Positions 42,904 to 43,876 of a DNA stretch of 43,876 nucleotides are shown here, in pieces. The position numbers and the translations under genes were made by a program. The DNA is from Desulfobacterales bacterium. Lineage in GTDB: Bacteria; Desulfobacterota; Desulfobacteria; Desulfobacterales; JAHEIW01. The stretch spans positions 375,395-419,270 of the forward strand of contig CP070746.1 of assembly GCA_020348305.1 (NCBI GenBank), in the 5' to 3' direction. The first letter of the stretch is position 1. Every line of letters starts with the position of its first letter. The notes under the pieces were generated by a model, which was not told the origin of the DNA, did no database searches, and saw nothing but the letters and a program-made list of their open reading frames with translations.

Positions 42904-43876
42904 TTATTCACTTCGGAGCGGCGGCGCTAAAATAATTTCAATCCGTCGGTTCTGATGTCGGCCATCCTCCGTCGAATTGGATGCAACCGGTTTATAGAAG
43001 CTGTAACCGCTTGCCACAAACCTTTCCGGCTCCACACCGGCTTTGTATGTGAGATAGCGGACCACGGCCGCAGATCGAGCTGACGACAATTCCCAGTTTG
43101 TTGGATATTTTCCCCTCAATTCCGGTCCGATCTGAACGTTATCCGTATGTCCTTCAACGATTATATTTTGGTTATTATACTTGAAGCTCTCGGAAAGCTT
43201 TAACAGCAAATCCTTACCTTCCTTATTGATCTTCGCGCTTCCGGAATTAAATAGAATTTTATCGACAAAAGTAACTTTTAATTTGCCCACCAACTTCTCT
43301 AACTTAACCTGCTGAGCCTTTATCTGTTCTTTCAAATCGGTTTCAATCTGACGTTTGGTTTTATCGCGCTGAGCGATGGTATTTTGCAGTTCTTTTATCC
43401 TTTTTTCCCGAAGCTCTATATCCGACTGCCGGTCTTGCAAGCTGTTTTCTATTTTGAGCCGGGTAGTATCCAGTTCAGCGATAATATTCATTTGCTCGAT
43501 TATGGTTTGTTCCTGGAGTGCAATCTGTTCTTTCAAATCGATTAAATTGGTTTCAAAATGCCGTTTGGTTTTATCTAGCTCTGAAATGGCCTTCTCCTGC
43601 TCTTGTATCTTTCTTTCTCGAATCTCAAGCTGCGACTGGAGGCTGAATTCCAATTTACGCCTGGTTTCATCCAGCTTTGCAATGGCATCTTCCAGCGCTC
43701 TTATCTTTTTCTCACGTTCTTCAATCTGTGATTGCATGGTGCTTTCTAAATCATACTTGGCCTGACCTAAATTTGCGATGGTGTTCTCCAGCGCTCTTAT
43801 CTTTTTCTCACGTTCTTCAATCTGCGACTGCATGGTGCTCTCTAAATCATGCTTGGCCTGACCTAAATTTGCGATG
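42904..43876 (-). CDS. Coiled-coil repeat protein with OmpA/MotB C-terminal domain, 5' end outside window
   Basis: The frame is open to the window edge, so residues before 43876 are missing. The visible N-terminal part is a coiled coil built of about 32-residue repeats (QSQIEEREKKIRALE as the recurring core), followed by 35-residue variants. From about the last 125 residues comes an OmpA-like peptidoglycan-binding domain: LFNSGSAKINKEGKDLLLKL, then VEGHTDNVQI, YPTNWELSSARSAAVVRYL and DGRHQNRRIEI. Such proteins tie the outer or inner membrane to peptidoglycan. The stop is 292 bp upstream of the aco-like operon. The first repeats are almost identical at DNA level, so the array is recent. Confidence 0.85.
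   Translation of the reverse strand, partial: IANLGQAKHDLESTMQSQIEEREKKIRALENTIANLGQAKYDLESTMQSQIEEREKKIRALEDAIAKLDETRRKLEFSLQSQLEIRERKIQEQEKAISELDKTKRHFETNLIDLKEQIALQEQTIIEQMNIIAELDTTRLKIENSLQDRQSDIELREKRIKELQNTIAQRDKTKRQIETDLKEQIKAQQVKLEKLVGKLKVTFVDKILFNSGSAKINKEGKDLLLKLSESFKYNNQNIIVEGHTDNVQIGPELRGKYPTNWELSSARSAAVVRYLTYKAGVEPERFVASGYSFYKPVASNSTEDGRHQNRRIEIILAPPLRSE
43738..43876. repeat. 96-bp in-frame tandem repeat
   Basis: The unit encoding MQSQIEEREKKIRAL plus TIANLGQAK and DLEST (32 codons) occurs at 43738-43833. The edge of the window repeats its end almost exactly (tail of 43834-43876), with only a few base changes. More copies probably lie outside. Confidence 0.7.

Noticed and set aside
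43738..43876. Start of a CRISPR array
   Set aside because: The repeat is in frame, 96 bp long without spacers, and encodes a coiled coil.

Overview
The window looks like chromosomal DNA from an anaerobic Gram-negative bacterium, most likely a Desulfobacterota (sulfate-reducer-type) lineage. This is inferred from gene content: a CCG-domain iron-sulfur protein of the HdrD/DsrK type beside an 11-heme cytochrome c fused to a NarI-like membrane domain, a Pelobacter-like acetoin dehydrogenase cluster, an in-frame UGA selenoprotein, an outer-membrane efflux lipoprotein, and many short dispersed palindromic repeats. No rRNA, tRNA, CRISPR array, phage or intact transposase was seen.

Region 1 (1-16326, almost all minus strand) is a peptide and amino-acid uptake island. 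In transcription order it holds a metal-dependent amidohydrolase, a solute-binding protein, an M20 N-carbamoyl-amino-acid-hydrolase-like enzyme and a full DppBCDF set. A second binding protein with a second DppBCDF set follows, then a class I/II aminotransferase. At the left edge lies a truncated DsbA-family gene whose CxxC motif reads UGA-Pro-Trp-Cys, a probable selenocysteine UPWC active site. Repeat elements interrupt the second transporter operon.

Region 2 (16327-22658) carries an M20 amidohydrolase, a membrane-anchored maspardin-like alpha/beta hydrolase and a solo acyl-CoA carboxylase carboxyltransferase on the plus strand, then a MATE exporter on the minus strand. The gaps are rich in hairpin repeats.

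Region 3 (22659-29005) is a MacA / split MacB / NodT-type tripartite efflux operon on the minus strand. It is divergent from an ECF-type sigma factor, a small membrane protein and a Spy/CpxP-like periplasmic protein. The shared intergenic region holds an inverted pair of identical 9-bp boxes, one of them in ECF-promoter-like geometry.

Region 4 (29366-42611, all minus strand) is the most interesting part. An acetoin dehydrogenase-like 2-oxoacid dehydrogenase operon (E2 with two subunit-binding domains, E3, a LipB-LipA fusion, a Lin0512-family protein, E1 alpha, E1 beta, AcoX, a DUF402-like protein) runs co-directionally into a redox module. That module is the 11-heme cytochrome c / NarI-like fusion, a stand-alone lipoyl-carrier (GcvH-like) protein and an HdrD-like iron-sulfur protein. 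It ends in a scar where a lipoate-ligase remnant is joined to a fragment copied from, or related to, the OmpA-type gene 14 kb away. The inferred idea is that this lineage makes its own lipoate in place for the complex and may pass dihydrolipoyl electrons to a membrane cytochrome through a dedicated lipoyl protein.

Region 5 (42904-end) is an OmpA/MotB-type C-terminal domain behind an expanding 32-residue coiled-coil repeat. Its 5' end lies outside the window.
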